Of a DNA stretch of 64,000 nucleotides, positions 31,719-40,472 are shown in pieces. Below the pieces are notes generated by a model. It ran no database searches. It was not told the DNA's origin and was given only the letters and a program-made list of their open reading frames with translations. A program made the translations under genes and the position numbers. Source of the stretch: a virus; the IMG/VR virus record IMGVR_UViG_3300023174_000038, positions 124,001-188,000 of that record; one strand, written 5' to 3'. Each line of letters starts with the position of its first letter. Position 1 is the stretch's first letter.

Positions 31719-32564
31719 ATGAAACAAGAATTCTTTTTCTATAGTGGATTGCCAAGAGCCGGTGGAACAATGTTAGCTTCAGTAATGAATCAACATCCAG
31801 ACATGTATGTAAGCCCATTAAGTCCAACTGTAGAGTTACTATATTACACAGAGAAATACTTTGATGAAGGTAGTGAAGCATATAACGCTAATCCACAACC
31901 AGTAGCTAAACAAAGTGTTTTAGAATCACTGCCCAGAGAGTATTACAAGAATATACCTAAGAAGTATATTATGGATAATAATCGTGCATGGCCTAACAAT
32001 ACTGATAGAATTTGTAAATTTATTACTAAAACTCCAAAGATTGTATGTATTGTTAGAGATGTACCATCTATCTTAGCTAGTTTTATTGATTTAGTTAATC
32101 GTAGCAATAATCCAGGAAATAACTTTATTGATCGTTGGTTAGTAGACAATCGTATGGAATTGAACACTAAGAACAGATGTTATTATTTGATGCAACCAAC
32201 TGGTATTGTGAACCAGAGTTTATGGAGTATGTATCAGGGTTATAGTAATCCAAATGTAAAATCCTGTATGCATATGGTAGAGTATGATGATTTGATTAGT
32301 AATCCGGAAGAAACATTGAGTGATATTATTGATTTTTTAGATATTCCATCGTATAAGTTTGTTTTTAACAATATTAAGAATGTAACACCCGTAGATGATG
32401 TAACTTACAATTTAGAAGGTATGCATAGTGTACGTCCTAAGTTAGCTAGTAGAAACTTAGATCCTATGGAAATATTAGGTCCTGAATTAGTTAGAGAGTA
32501 TTCTGGATTAGAATATTGGAGAGAAGTTGTAAAACCGAGCAAAGTCAAGCTGTTTAGTATATAA
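31719..32564 (+). CDS. Sulfotransferase family protein, 281 aa
   Basis: Predicted to move a sulfonate group from PAPS to an acceptor. FYSGLPRAGGTML (residues ~7-19) is the 5'-phosphosulfate-binding loop typical of sulfotransferases. VCIVRDVPSILASF resembles the 3'-phosphate-binding segment (RDP-like) and VEYDDLISNPEETL the conserved Y-D-L-x-x-x-P-E motif. Length is normal for the family. It sits beside a glycosyltransferase and upstream of an APS-kinase-like gene (41469), so the phage may supply both PAPS and the transferase. The acceptor is unknown. Confidence 0.82.
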   Translation: MKQEFFFYSGLPRAGGTMLASVMNQHPDMYVSPLSPTVELLYYTEKYFDEGSEAYNANPQPVAKQSVLESLPREYYKNIPKKYIMDNNRAWPNNTDRICKFITKTPKIVCIVRDVPSILASFIDLVNRSNNPGNNFIDRWLVDNRMELNTKNRCYYLMQPTGIVNQSLWSMYQGYSNPNVKSCMHMVEYDDLISNPEETLSDIIDFLDIPSYKFVFNNIKNVTPVDDVTYNLEGMHSVRPKLASRNLDPMEILGPELVREYSGLEYWREVVKPSKVKLFSI

Positions 32565-32568
32565 TATT

Positions 32569-32576
32569 GATAAATA
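32569..32576 (+). promoter_or_regulatory. Late promoter (GATAAATA)
   Basis: GATAAATA, 21 nt upstream of ATG 32598, with a GAGAGAG ribosome-binding site in between. It probably drives the first propeller-like gene. Confidence 0.55.
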
Positions 32577-32597
32577 TACTAAAGAGAGAGAGATATT

Positions 32598-33569
32598 ATG
32601 CCAGTAACGATAACAGCGGGAATTACATTTAGTGGGGGTGGATTGACTATGGCCTTTGCACCACCCTCAGGACCAACAGCAGGTTGGTTTGGTAGCGGGA
32701 TAACTTCGGGGGTAACGGTATCATTAGTAAATAGAATAACATATGCAATTGATACGGCGACAGCTAGTGTGCGCGGTCCGCTAAGTTTAGGGAGAAAAGG
32801 ATTAGTTGCTACCGGTAATCTTGATTATGGTTGGTTTGGTGGAGGTACTATAGCAGCTGGTAGTGGCGTTCTTGTAACTCTAGTTGATCGCATTATATAT
32901 GCGACAGATACCGCTACTGCAGGCGTTCGCGGCCCATTAAGTACAGCTAGAGGATATTTAGGCGCAACAGGTAATACAACTGATGGTTGGTTTGGGGGAG
33001 GTGCTGCCACCTCCCCCTTCGTATATTATTCAACTGTAGACCGCATCACTTATGCAACTGATACTGCAACAGCAACTACACGTGGACCGTTGAGTTCAGC
33101 AAGAGTCAATGTGATTGCAACGGGCAATACAACTAATGGATGGTGGGCAGGCGGCTACGCAGGTAGCCCAACTCCCGCAGGATTCCGGTCTACTATAGAT
33201 CGTGTAACATTTTCAACTGACACTGCAACCGCTAGTGTTCGTGGTCCATTAAATAATACAAATGGGAGAATGGCTGCAACCGGTACTCCAACTGACGGAT
33301 GGTTTGGCGGCGGCTATAGAGGCTCTATCGTAGAACGAGTAACATTTTCAACAGATACGGCGACAGCTAGTGTTCGCGGTCCGTTAAGTTCAGGAAGAAG
33401 CTATTTGGCGGCATCAACCGATAGTACAACATATGGTTGGTTTGGTGGCGGTGGATCAATTTCTACAGTAGACCGAATAACATATGCTACAGACACTGCA
33501 ACTGCAACTGCACGTGGACCGTTGAGTTCAGCAAGAAGCTACTTGGCAGCAACCTCAGGTGTCCAATAA
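32598..33569 (+). CDS. Six-repeat propeller-like virion protein, 323 aa (paralogue 1)
   Basis: The start MPVTITAGITFSGGG belongs to the shared N-terminal module. Six repeats of ~45-53 residues follow, each of the form GWFGGG...STVDRITYATDTATAxxRGPLSxARxxLAATGNTT. This resembles kelch/galactose-oxidase-type blades, so six repeats would make one closed beta-propeller. It ends LAATSGVQ. Five close paralogues lie downstream (33585, 37584, 38553, 39513, 40473). A ligand-binding virion protein is likely by context. GAGAGAGAG precedes the ATG. Confidence 0.7.
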   Translation: MPVTITAGITFSGGGLTMAFAPPSGPTAGWFGSGITSGVTVSLVNRITYAIDTATASVRGPLSLGRKGLVATGNLDYGWFGGGTIAAGSGVLVTLVDRIIYATDTATAGVRGPLSTARGYLGATGNTTDGWFGGGAATSPFVYYSTVDRITYATDTATATTRGPLSSARVNVIATGNTTNGWWAGGYAGSPTPAGFRSTIDRVTFSTDTATASVRGPLNNTNGRMAATGTPTDGWFGGGYRGSIVERVTFSTDTATASVRGPLSSGRSYLAASTDSTTYGWFGGGGSISTVDRITYATDTATATARGPLSSARSYLAATSGVQ

Positions 33570-33584
33570 TAGAAAGAATATCTA

Positions 33585-34598
33585 ATGCCAGTAACAATAA
33601 CAGGTGGAGTAACAATTACAGGGACCGGTGTCACAATGTTTGGTCCAGCCCCGGGCCCGGCTCCAGTATCTACAGCAGGATGGTTTGGTGGTGGATATGC
33701 TCCTGGAGCAGGTCCTGGAGCAGGAAACTATTCTACAGTAACTAGACTTACTTTTGCAACAGATACCGCAACAGCTACAGTTCGTGGACCATTAAGTTTG
33801 GCTAGATATGGATTCGCTGGATCAGGTACTTCAACTAATGGCTGGTTTAGTGGTGGACAAACATCTACATTAGAATCAACTATTGACCGTATAACTTATT
33901 CAAATGATACAGCTACTGCAAGTGTACGTGGACCATTAAGTTCAGCTAGAAGATATGCTTCTTCGGTAAGTGATAACTCAACTTATAGTTGGGTTAGCGG
34001 AGGAATAGATATATCTTTACCGAGCGTATATTCATCACAGGTAGCTCGCATAATTTATGCCACAGATACTGCTACTACAACTAACCGAGGACCATTAAGT
34101 ATAGCTAGATATGCAATTACTAGTATTGGTACTACTCAATATGGATGGAATATGGCAGGATATGAGGTGAATGGGTTTGTATCTACAGTTGACCGTATAA
34201 CTTATTCAAATGACACAGCTACAGCAAGTGTACGTGGTCCATTAACCGGTGGCAAATATAAAGCATCAACATTAACTGATAGTACTACATATGGTTGGTA
34301 TGCAGGTGGAACTAGCGGCTTCCCACTTTCAATAGTTAACCGTATCACATATGCAACAGATACAACTACCGCAAGTACACGAGGTTTTTTATCTGTGCCA
34401 AGAAGTAACTCAGCTGGCGTATATGACAATACAGCTGGGTGGGTTGGAGCTGGCCTAGCCAATGGCGGACCTCTTCCTACAGTATTATCATCAAGTATTG
34501 ATAGAATAATTTATGCTACTGATACCGCTACTGCAACCTCTAGAGGTTCAGTAGGCACAGCTAGAGCATATCCCGGCAGTTCATCTGGCGTACAATAA
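33585..34598 (+). CDS. Six-repeat propeller-like virion protein, 337 aa (paralogue 2)
   Basis: It starts MPVTITGGVTITGTG and has six repeats of the GWFGGG...DRITYSNDTATASVRGPLS type, more diverged than its paralogues (repeat 3 has YSWVSGG, repeat 4 YGWNMAG, repeat 6 AGWVGAG). Divergence lies mainly in the loops after the GG, where a propeller would bind ligand. It ends in SSSGVQ. It is separated from paralogue 1 by a short conserved spacer with tandem stop codons (TAATAG), and the next gene begins 4 nt after its stop. Confidence 0.7.
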   Translation: MPVTITGGVTITGTGVTMFGPAPGPAPVSTAGWFGGGYAPGAGPGAGNYSTVTRLTFATDTATATVRGPLSLARYGFAGSGTSTNGWFSGGQTSTLESTIDRITYSNDTATASVRGPLSSARRYASSVSDNSTYSWVSGGIDISLPSVYSSQVARIIYATDTATTTNRGPLSIARYAITSIGTTQYGWNMAGYEVNGFVSTVDRITYSNDTATASVRGPLTGGKYKASTLTDSTTYGWYAGGTSGFPLSIVNRITYATDTTTASTRGFLSVPRSNSAGVYDNTAGWVGAGLANGGPLPTVLSSSIDRIIYATDTATATSRGSVGTARAYPGSSSGVQ

Positions 34599-34601
34599 AA
34601 C

Positions 34602-36419
34602 ATGATCTCAGGCGCTACCCAATCAGGGTTTCACTTTCTACAACAACATATCAATTTCTCGTCTGATACTTCAGTAGATTTTGACCCGCATAAACTAATC
34701 AATAGCAATAAACAAATAAAGATATTATGGGCACACTATGCTCACGATCAACCAATCTTTTTAAACGTAGATTGGACTAAAATAACACATATAGTATGTG
34801 TAAGTAATTGGCAAAAAACTCAATTCATTAAGTATTTTAAGATACCACAACATAAAATATCTGTAATACGTAACGGTGGTGCAGACTATTTTACATATAA
34901 ACAAAAAACAAACAAAACTCTTATATACGCTAGTACACCATTTCGTGGACTAAAATATCTACCCTATATCTTTAAACAAGTACTAAAATGTCATCCAGAC
35001 GCCATTCTTAAAGTATTCTCGGGTATGAAACTGTACGGAGATAATGATACACAAGAGTTCAAACAAATATACAATGAACTAAAAAACACACCAAATACAA
35101 TCTACAGTGAACCAATTAGTCATCAACAACTAGCTAATGAGTTTAAAGAAGCATCAGTATTAGTTTATCCAAATATATGGGAAGAAACAAGCTGTGTAAC
35201 ATTGATTGAAGCAATGCGTTCAGGATGTTACCCAATATTAAGTGATATAGGTGCATTGCCCGAAACAAGTAATGGTTATGGGACTATTGTTCCATTAGAT
35301 GCAACATATCATGCAAGTGGATGGATACCAAGTGTACAGTTTTTAGATGATTTTGTAGATAATATTTGCCAAGTACTATCACAAACTAAATATACTCATA
35401 CTAAAGAGCAGGCTGAGTGGGCTTGTGAATACTATAACTGGAACACTATTGCTATTGAATGGCATACATTACTAAACAAACTATCAACAAAAGGATCAAC
35501 AATGAAAAAGAAAATGGAAATCTCTAGTCTAACATCACATACAGGTGATAAAATTGTACATGATGAAAAAGTACTATCACAAGTATTTGATGAAATCTTC
35601 CGCTGGGAAGAAGCAGATAAAGAACATGCTCAAGGACGTAGCAACTTCCAAATTGAAAAGTTTATCACATTAGATAACTATACAATTCCAAGTGCTTTCA
35701 ATGCTATGTTGAAGAATCGTAGAATTATGGCAGAAGGATTATTCAGCAAGATTACTGAGATGAAAGAACATCAACGTGAGTTTGATTATAAGTGGAATAA
35801 GAAAAACAAAGAAGAACCAATTCAATGGCCAACTAAAGATGGTGGCACTAAGTTGTGCTGGTATGATTTAGATTACTTAAATCTACAAAATTTCTTAAAG
35901 AGTAGTGAGTTAGAGATCCGTGATCGGGTACAACAGATTGCTACGTTTGATAAGATACTAGATAGATTAGTAGAACAGAATGGTGGTCCAATCACACGTG
36001 AACAGTTTGAGAATGAAGATCATGTATATTGGGAACGTAGATTAGCTAACCAAGCTATGGATGAGATGATTAGTCGTAACACTGGTATTGGTGTTGGTAA
36101 CATTCACAGTATGCGTAGAGCCAGTGCTCCTACATTAATTTCTGGTGATGTAAATCGTGTTAAGAATGATTTCCCTGATTTAGGTAAAGCATTGACTGGT
36201 GGCGAACATAGTGTAGAGTTCTTATTAGAGTTGCAAAAGAAAGTTGTTGCTGGTATTGAAGAAGTAACTAGTAGTGATATACTAGCATTAGCTAATGAAA
36301 AGGTTACAGAGCGTATTGGCATTACTGAACGGTTAGACAGAATGCATGAGAAACCGGCACAAGGTAAATCAGAAGTATCACCAAAGAGTTTGTTTAATGA
36401 CAAATGGAATAGTAAATGA
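34602..36419 (+). CDS. Glycosyltransferase (GT4-like) fused to an unknown helical domain, 605 aa
   Basis: Residues ~20-290 look like a GT-B retaining glycosyltransferase: HIVCVSNWQK, ISVIRNGG, LIYASTPFRG and the E-x7-E signature in EETSCVTLIEAMRSG. From Met301 the protein changes to a charged, helical region (EISSLTSHTGDKIVHDE...) with no sugar-transferase features, which resembles a stand-alone phage protein. Met301 (35502) is preceded by AAGGA, so the second half may also be made separately as a 305-residue product. The 3' end overlaps the next oxygenase gene by 4 nt. Sugar and acceptor are unknown. Confidence 0.72.
   Translation: MISGATQSGFHFLQQHINFSSDTSVDFDPHKLINSNKQIKILWAHYAHDQPIFLNVDWTKITHIVCVSNWQKTQFIKYFKIPQHKISVIRNGGADYFTYKQKTNKTLIYASTPFRGLKYLPYIFKQVLKCHPDAILKVFSGMKLYGDNDTQEFKQIYNELKNTPNTIYSEPISHQQLANEFKEASVLVYPNIWEETSCVTLIEAMRSGCYPILSDIGALPETSNGYGTIVPLDATYHASGWIPSVQFLDDFVDNICQVLSQTKYTHTKEQAEWACEYYNWNTIAIEWHTLLNKLSTKGSTMKKKMEISSLTSHTGDKIVHDEKVLSQVFDEIFRWEEADKEHAQGRSNFQIEKFITLDNYTIPSAFNAMLKNRRIMAEGLFSKITEMKEHQREFDYKWNKKNKEEPIQWPTKDGGTKLCWYDLDYLNLQNFLKSSELEIRDRVQQIATFDKILDRLVEQNGGPITREQFENEDHVYWERRLANQAMDEMISRNTGIGVGNIHSMRRASAPTLISGDVNRVKNDFPDLGKALTGGEHSVEFLLELQKKVVAGIEEVTSSDILALANEKVTERIGITERLDRMHEKPAQGKSEVSPKSLFNDKWNSK
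35491..35504 (+). promoter_or_regulatory. Possible internal ribosome-binding site and start
   Basis: AAGGATCAACAATG: a Shine-Dalgarno-like AAGGA six nt before an in-frame ATG, exactly at the junction of the glycosyltransferase and the C-terminal domain. It could give a separate 305-residue protein (35502-36419). Confidence 0.5.
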
Positions 36420-37123
36420 AAAACAATTTATTAACTAACATATTAATTGCACCCAATGTAATATCAAAAGAGGGTGTAGCTTTTATTATGGAGCATGCCA
36501 AGAGTCAACGAAAAGAAGATTTATCTGTATTTGATCCAGAACAAAGTAACAAAAGTGGCAACACCAAATTTAGTGTAGACAAGAAGGTTAGAGATACACA
36601 GATGATTGACCTAGAAGATATTGCTAGTGAGATTATTGATTTGTTTCGTAATGTTGTAACCAATGTTATTAATCCATTTTATGAGTTTGAGGTTAAAGAT
36701 TCTGAGTTGCCACAACTATTACATTATGGTGTAGATGGGCATTATATGCCGCATTGTGATGGTGAGTCACTATGGAAGCCACCTGGTAATGAGCCATTGA
36801 TTTGGCGTAAGAGTACTGATAGAGATTTAAGTACAGTATTGTTTTTGAATGATGATTTTGAAGGTGGGGATTTTGTATTCCCTGAATTAAAAGTAAGAGT
36901 TCGCCCAGAGCCGGGTATGTTAGTTTGTTTCCCTTCTACACATGAGTATTTGCATGGAGTTGAGCCAGTTACTAAAGGAACTAGATATAGTATTGTAAAT
37001 TGGATGACAGTTAAGGGTTTTCCAAGTATGGCAGACGAAACTAATATGATTAATCATAAATACAATATAGGTATTGATAAGCCTATATCTAATAAAAAGG
37101 AAAAAACATGGCTAAGTACATAA
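36416..37123 (+). CDS. 2OG-Fe(II) oxygenase, prolyl-hydroxylase-like, 235 aa
   Basis: A predicted Fe(II)/2-oxoglutarate hydroxylase of the prolyl-4-hydroxylase type. HYMPHCDGES gives the HxD metal ligands (His113, Asp115), EYLHGVEPV the distal His180, and TKGTRYSIVNW Arg190 for 2-oxoglutarate. FLNDDFEGGDFVFPE is the usual central segment. The ATG overlaps the stop of the glycosyltransferase fusion (ATGA), implying co-translation. T4-like aquatic phages often carry such genes; targets are unknown. Fibre or structural proteins are candidates. Confidence 0.82.
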   Translation: MKNNLLTNILIAPNVISKEGVAFIMEHAKSQRKEDLSVFDPEQSNKSGNTKFSVDKKVRDTQMIDLEDIASEIIDLFRNVVTNVINPFYEFEVKDSELPQLLHYGVDGHYMPHCDGESLWKPPGNEPLIWRKSTDRDLSTVLFLNDDFEGGDFVFPELKVRVRPEPGMLVCFPSTHEYLHGVEPVTKGTRYSIVNWMTVKGFPSMADETNMINHKYNIGIDKPISNKKEKTWLST

Positions 37124-37521
37124 AGCATTATTACGTAGATGGTGAGAATTTAGTAGAGTTCTTTGTTGATAAGAACATGGGACCAAACGGTAAGACACAT
37201 CCAAGAATTGACGGATTAGATGTTAAGTTTTGGTTTGTAGACACTAATGGTATTGATTACTGTATGAGTGTAGTACCAGATGAGACTGTTATTACTCCAG
37301 AAAATGGCTTGGGTGAGGGTACATATGAGCAGTGGTCCAATGAAATTGCTGGTCAATTTGAGTCACAGAGAGCAAGTGTAGCTAGCAATAGTGATATGTT
37401 GACACGATTGAGTAAGACTGAAGCTGAAGTATTAGCTATGGCTTTTGACAATAGTAGTGTTGAGTCAATGTTAGCTAGTTTTGCACAATTAGCACCCACT
37501 CCAGAAGTATTAGGCAGTTGA
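37108..37521 (+). CDS. Conserved phage protein of unknown function, 137 aa
   Basis: It starts MAKYIKHYYVDGENLVEFF, has a beta-rich N-terminal half (FWFVDTNGIDYCMSVVPDE) and a helical C-terminal half (DMLTRLSKTEAEVLAMAFDN). AAAAGGAAAAAAC precedes ATG 37108, which overlaps the end of the oxygenase gene by 16 nt. It resembles small uncharacterised proteins of T4-like aquatic phages, but no function is known. It closes the enzyme block between the two propeller clusters. Confidence 0.65.
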   Translation: MAKYIKHYYVDGENLVEFFVDKNMGPNGKTHPRIDGLDVKFWFVDTNGIDYCMSVVPDETVITPENGLGEGTYEQWSNEIAGQFESQRASVASNSDMLTRLSKTEAEVLAMAFDNSSVESMLASFAQLAPTPEVLGS

Positions 37522-37542
37522 TCCTTAAGCCATATTAGAAGT

Positions 37543-37568
37543 TATAAATAGTGTGATAAATACACTAT
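37543..37568 (+). promoter_or_regulatory. Two late-promoter octamers with an overlapping hairpin
   Basis: TATAAATA (37543-37550) and GATAAATA (37555-37562) lie in tandem. ATAGTGT (37548-37554) and ACACTAT (37562-37568) form a perfect 7-bp inverted repeat with the second octamer mostly in the loop. The next gene starts at 37584. Confidence 0.55.
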
Positions 37569-37583
37569 GATAAAGGTAAATAT

Positions 37584-38537
37584 ATGGCGATTGAGATAGG
37601 ACCAGGTTGGACGATAGGTGGTGGAATAACAGTTTCCAGTCCACCTTCTGCTCCTACAGTAGCAACAGCAGGCTGGTTTGTAGGTGGTACAGGTGGTGGC
37701 GCCGGCATTACCACTGTAAATAGAGTAACATTTGCAAATGACACAGCAACAGCAAGTGTTCGAGGTCCACTAAGTGTAGCCTTAAATGGGGGAGCAGGCA
37801 CCGGTAATACGACTTATGGTTGGTTTGGTGGCAGTTCCCTTAGTTCAGTGTATCAATCAACGGTCCAACGAATCACATATGCAACTGATTCAGCAACTGC
37901 AAGTGTGCGTGGTCCATTAAGTACAGCTAGAGGATATTTAGCCGCAACCGGTAACACAACTGATGGTTGGTTTGCTGATGGATTTGGTAGCATATCAATA
38001 GTAGACCGTATTACATATGCATCTGATACAGCAACTGCAAGTGTGCGCGGCCCCTTAAACTTGGGGGTATATGCCTTAGCCGCTACCGGCGATAGCACTA
38101 ATGGTTGGTTTGGCGGCGGAAGTGGAACTAGTGCAATACAACGTATCACCTATGCAACAGATACAGCCACTGGAACTATACGAGGGGCATTAAGCGGTAC
38201 AATAAGAGGTTTGGCGGCATCAACTGATAGCACTACATATGGCTGGTTTGGCGGAGGATACCAAACTATTGCACCTGTTTGGGCATCATTAGTTCAACGT
38301 ATTACTTATGCAACTGATACAGCCGCAGTAAGTGTTCGTGGTCCATTAAGTGCAGGAAGATTTTATTTAGCGGCATGCGGTAATACAACTGATGGTTGGT
38401 TTGGTTCAGGATACACACCTGCAGCAGTGTCATTAATAGATAGAATTACCTATGCAACAGATACAGCAACAGCCAGTGTGCGTGGTCCGTTAAGTTTAAG
38501 CACCTACTATCTCTCAGCGGCAGCAGGGACACAATAA
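37584..38537 (+). CDS. Six-repeat propeller-like virion protein, 317 aa (paralogue 3)
   Basis: It starts MAIEIGPGWTIGGG, a diverged form of the shared N-terminal module, and carries six repeats beginning AGWFVGG, YGWFGGS, DGWFADG, NGWFGGG, YGWFGGG and DGWFGSG. It first-in-line opens the second cluster of four paralogues. AAAGGTAAATAT precedes the ATG. Tandem late promoters lie 21 and 33 nt upstream. Probable beta-propeller adhesin; ligand unknown. Confidence 0.7.
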   Translation: MAIEIGPGWTIGGGITVSSPPSAPTVATAGWFVGGTGGGAGITTVNRVTFANDTATASVRGPLSVALNGGAGTGNTTYGWFGGSSLSSVYQSTVQRITYATDSATASVRGPLSTARGYLAATGNTTDGWFADGFGSISIVDRITYASDTATASVRGPLNLGVYALAATGDSTNGWFGGGSGTSAIQRITYATDTATGTIRGALSGTIRGLAASTDSTTYGWFGGGYQTIAPVWASLVQRITYATDTAAVSVRGPLSAGRFYLAACGNTTDGWFGSGYTPAAVSLIDRITYATDTATASVRGPLSLSTYYLSAAAGTQ

Positions 38538-38552
38538 TAGAAAGAATAATAT
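38531..38552 (+). repeat. Conserved spacer between propeller genes
   Basis: A spacer with tandem stops and AGAAAGAATAATAT, ending at ATG 38553, recurs nearly identically at 40451-40472 and, slightly altered, at about 33563-33584. It suggests that the propeller genes duplicated together with their leader. Confidence 0.7.
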
Positions 38553-39494
38553 ATGTCAGTAACATTTAGTGGTGGAATAACATTTACAGGTGGAGGGTTT
38601 AGTTTCACTGCCGCACCTCCGGTTGGTGCTACAGCTGGTTGGTTTGGTGGTGGTATACCAACGTATAGCACAGTACAACGTATGACATTTGCAACAGATA
38701 CTAGTGCTACTAGTATACGAGGCCCACTTAGTTCCGGCAGATACGGTCTATCGGGTGCCGGTACTCTCACAAATGGTTGGTTTGGCGGCGGCGCCACACC
38801 CGCATTATTATCAACAGTAGACCGAGTAACATATGCAACTGACACAGCAACTGCTAGTGTACGTGGTCCATTAACTGTTGCAAGAATGCAACTAGGAGCA
38901 TCAACTGATAGTACTACTTACGGTTGGTTTGGTGCGGGATATCTTGGATATCCGACTACTCTATCTACAGTAGACCGAATAACATATGCCACTGATACAG
39001 CAACAGCAATTAGTCGAGGGCCGGTACATCAGGCACTTGGGGTAGCGGCTACGGGTACAACTGCATATGGTTGGTTTGGTGGAGGTTATAAATACCCTAC
39101 TGGAAGCATGTCAACCATAAGCCGTATTGATTATTCAAGTGATGCATCAACTGCTAGTGTGCGCGGCCCATTAAGTGTGGCAAGGTTCCTGACCGGGGCT
39201 ACAGGTAATGATACTAATGGCTGGTTTGCTGGTGGGCAAGGTACCGTTGTAGATAGAATTACATATGCAACAGATACTGCAACAGCTAGTGTGCGTGGAC
39301 CATTAAATAGTCCGACACGTGAAGGTATAGCTGGTGTTGGTAATACTACAAACGGTTGGTTTGCCGGTGGCTTTAATACTAGTACTATAAACCGTATTAC
39401 ATATGCAACTGATACTGCGACGGCAAGCCTAACCGGTACTTTAAGTGAATACTTTCAAATTACAAAAGTCGGCGGCACCTCCGGTCAACAATAA
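38553..39494 (+). CDS. Six-repeat propeller-like virion protein, 313 aa (paralogue 4)
   Basis: It starts MSVTFSGGITFTGGG, followed by six blades opening AGWFGGG, NGWFGGG, YGWFGAG, YGWFGGG, NGWFAGG and NGWFAGG. Each blade contains DRITYATDTATASVRGPL or a variant. The last blade is shortened and altered (ASLTGTLSEYFQITKVGG), and the protein ends GTSGQQ. It is the third of the longest run of paralogues when counted from 37584. Predicted to be a virion adhesin by similarity among the six copies and by context only. Confidence 0.7.
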   Translation: MSVTFSGGITFTGGGFSFTAAPPVGATAGWFGGGIPTYSTVQRMTFATDTSATSIRGPLSSGRYGLSGAGTLTNGWFGGGATPALLSTVDRVTYATDTATASVRGPLTVARMQLGASTDSTTYGWFGAGYLGYPTTLSTVDRITYATDTATAISRGPVHQALGVAATGTTAYGWFGGGYKYPTGSMSTISRIDYSSDASTASVRGPLSVARFLTGATGNDTNGWFAGGQGTVVDRITYATDTATASVRGPLNSPTREGIAGVGNTTNGWFAGGFNTSTINRITYATDTATASLTGTLSEYFQITKVGGTSGQQ

Positions 39495-39512
39495 CATAAA
39501 GGTTTAAAAAGA

Positions 39513-40457
39513 ATGAGTATAACAATAACTGGCGGATTTACAATGGCAGGCGGTGGATTTACACTGGTAGCTGCACCTCCATCTGATCCTACTGCTAGTT
39601 GGGTTGCCGGCGGAGTAGCTAGTGGAGTTGATATATCTACTGTGCAACGTATCACCTATGCAACAGATACAGCTACTGCAACTATACGTGGTTCATTAAA
39701 TTTAGCAAGAGATAGATTTGCGGCAACAGGTAATACAACTGATGGTTGGTTTGGCGGCGGAGCTTACCCTGCAAATTCTACAATACAACGAATAACATAC
39801 GCAACAGATACCGCAACAGCATCAGTGCGTGGCCCCTTAAGTTCAGCTAGATATAATTTGGGAGCAAGCGGTAATACAACTAATGGTTGGTTTGGCGGCG
39901 GTACTGATTACCCCGGAGTTTCTACAGTAGACCGTGTCACTTACTCAACAGATACAATAACCGCAAGTATACGTGGTCCATTAAGTTTGGCCCGCATTAC
40001 CCCGGCTGCAGCCGGTAATACAACTGATGGTTGGTTTGGTGGAGGAGCAACTGGAGCAACAGTGGTGTCAACAGTAGATCGCATTACATACGCTACAGAT
40101 ACAGCAACAGCAAGTGTACGTGGTCCACTAAGTTTAGCCCGCAAACAGGCTGCAGCCGCAGGTAATACAACGTACGGATGGTATGCTGGTGGCTATGCCG
40201 GCGGCTCGGTTGGTGGACTAGTGGATCGTATAACATATGCAACAGATACCGCAACCGCATCGGTACGTGGGCCGGTATATGATTCTTATCAAATAGCAGC
40301 ATCTGGAAATTCAACGTACGGATGGTTTGCTGGCGGTAGTGGTGACCTATCAACAGTACAACGTATCACTTATTCAAATGATACTGTTGCGGCAACTCCG
40401 CGTGGTCCATTAAGTGTAGGCGCCACAGGACAAGCGGCTGCATCAGGCGTACAATAA
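39513..40457 (+). CDS. Six-repeat propeller-like virion protein, 314 aa (paralogue 5)
   Basis: It starts MSITITGGFTMAGGG. Six repeats open ASWVAGG, DGWFGGG, NGWFGGG, DGWFGGG, YGWYAGG and YGWFAGG. Most differences from paralogue 4 are in the variable loop after the GG and in the outer strand after RGPLS, the pattern expected when a scaffold is kept and binding loops vary. AAAGGTTTAAAAAG is the leader here, not the spacer used by its neighbours. It ends in SGVQ. Confidence 0.7.
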   Translation: MSITITGGFTMAGGGFTLVAAPPSDPTASWVAGGVASGVDISTVQRITYATDTATATIRGSLNLARDRFAATGNTTDGWFGGGAYPANSTIQRITYATDTATASVRGPLSSARYNLGASGNTTNGWFGGGTDYPGVSTVDRVTYSTDTITASIRGPLSLARITPAAAGNTTDGWFGGGATGATVVSTVDRITYATDTATASVRGPLSLARKQAAAAGNTTYGWYAGGYAGGSVGGLVDRITYATDTATASVRGPVYDSYQIAASGNSTYGWFAGGSGDLSTVQRITYSNDTVAATPRGPLSVGATGQAAASGVQ

Positions 40458-40472
40458 TAGAAAGAATAATAT

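Noticed and set aside
33437-33745. Out-of-frame 102-aa ORF bridging two propeller genes
   Set aside because: It reads across the stop of one gene and the start of the next in another frame; composition (Ser/Asn/Arg) is that of a frame-shifted repeat.
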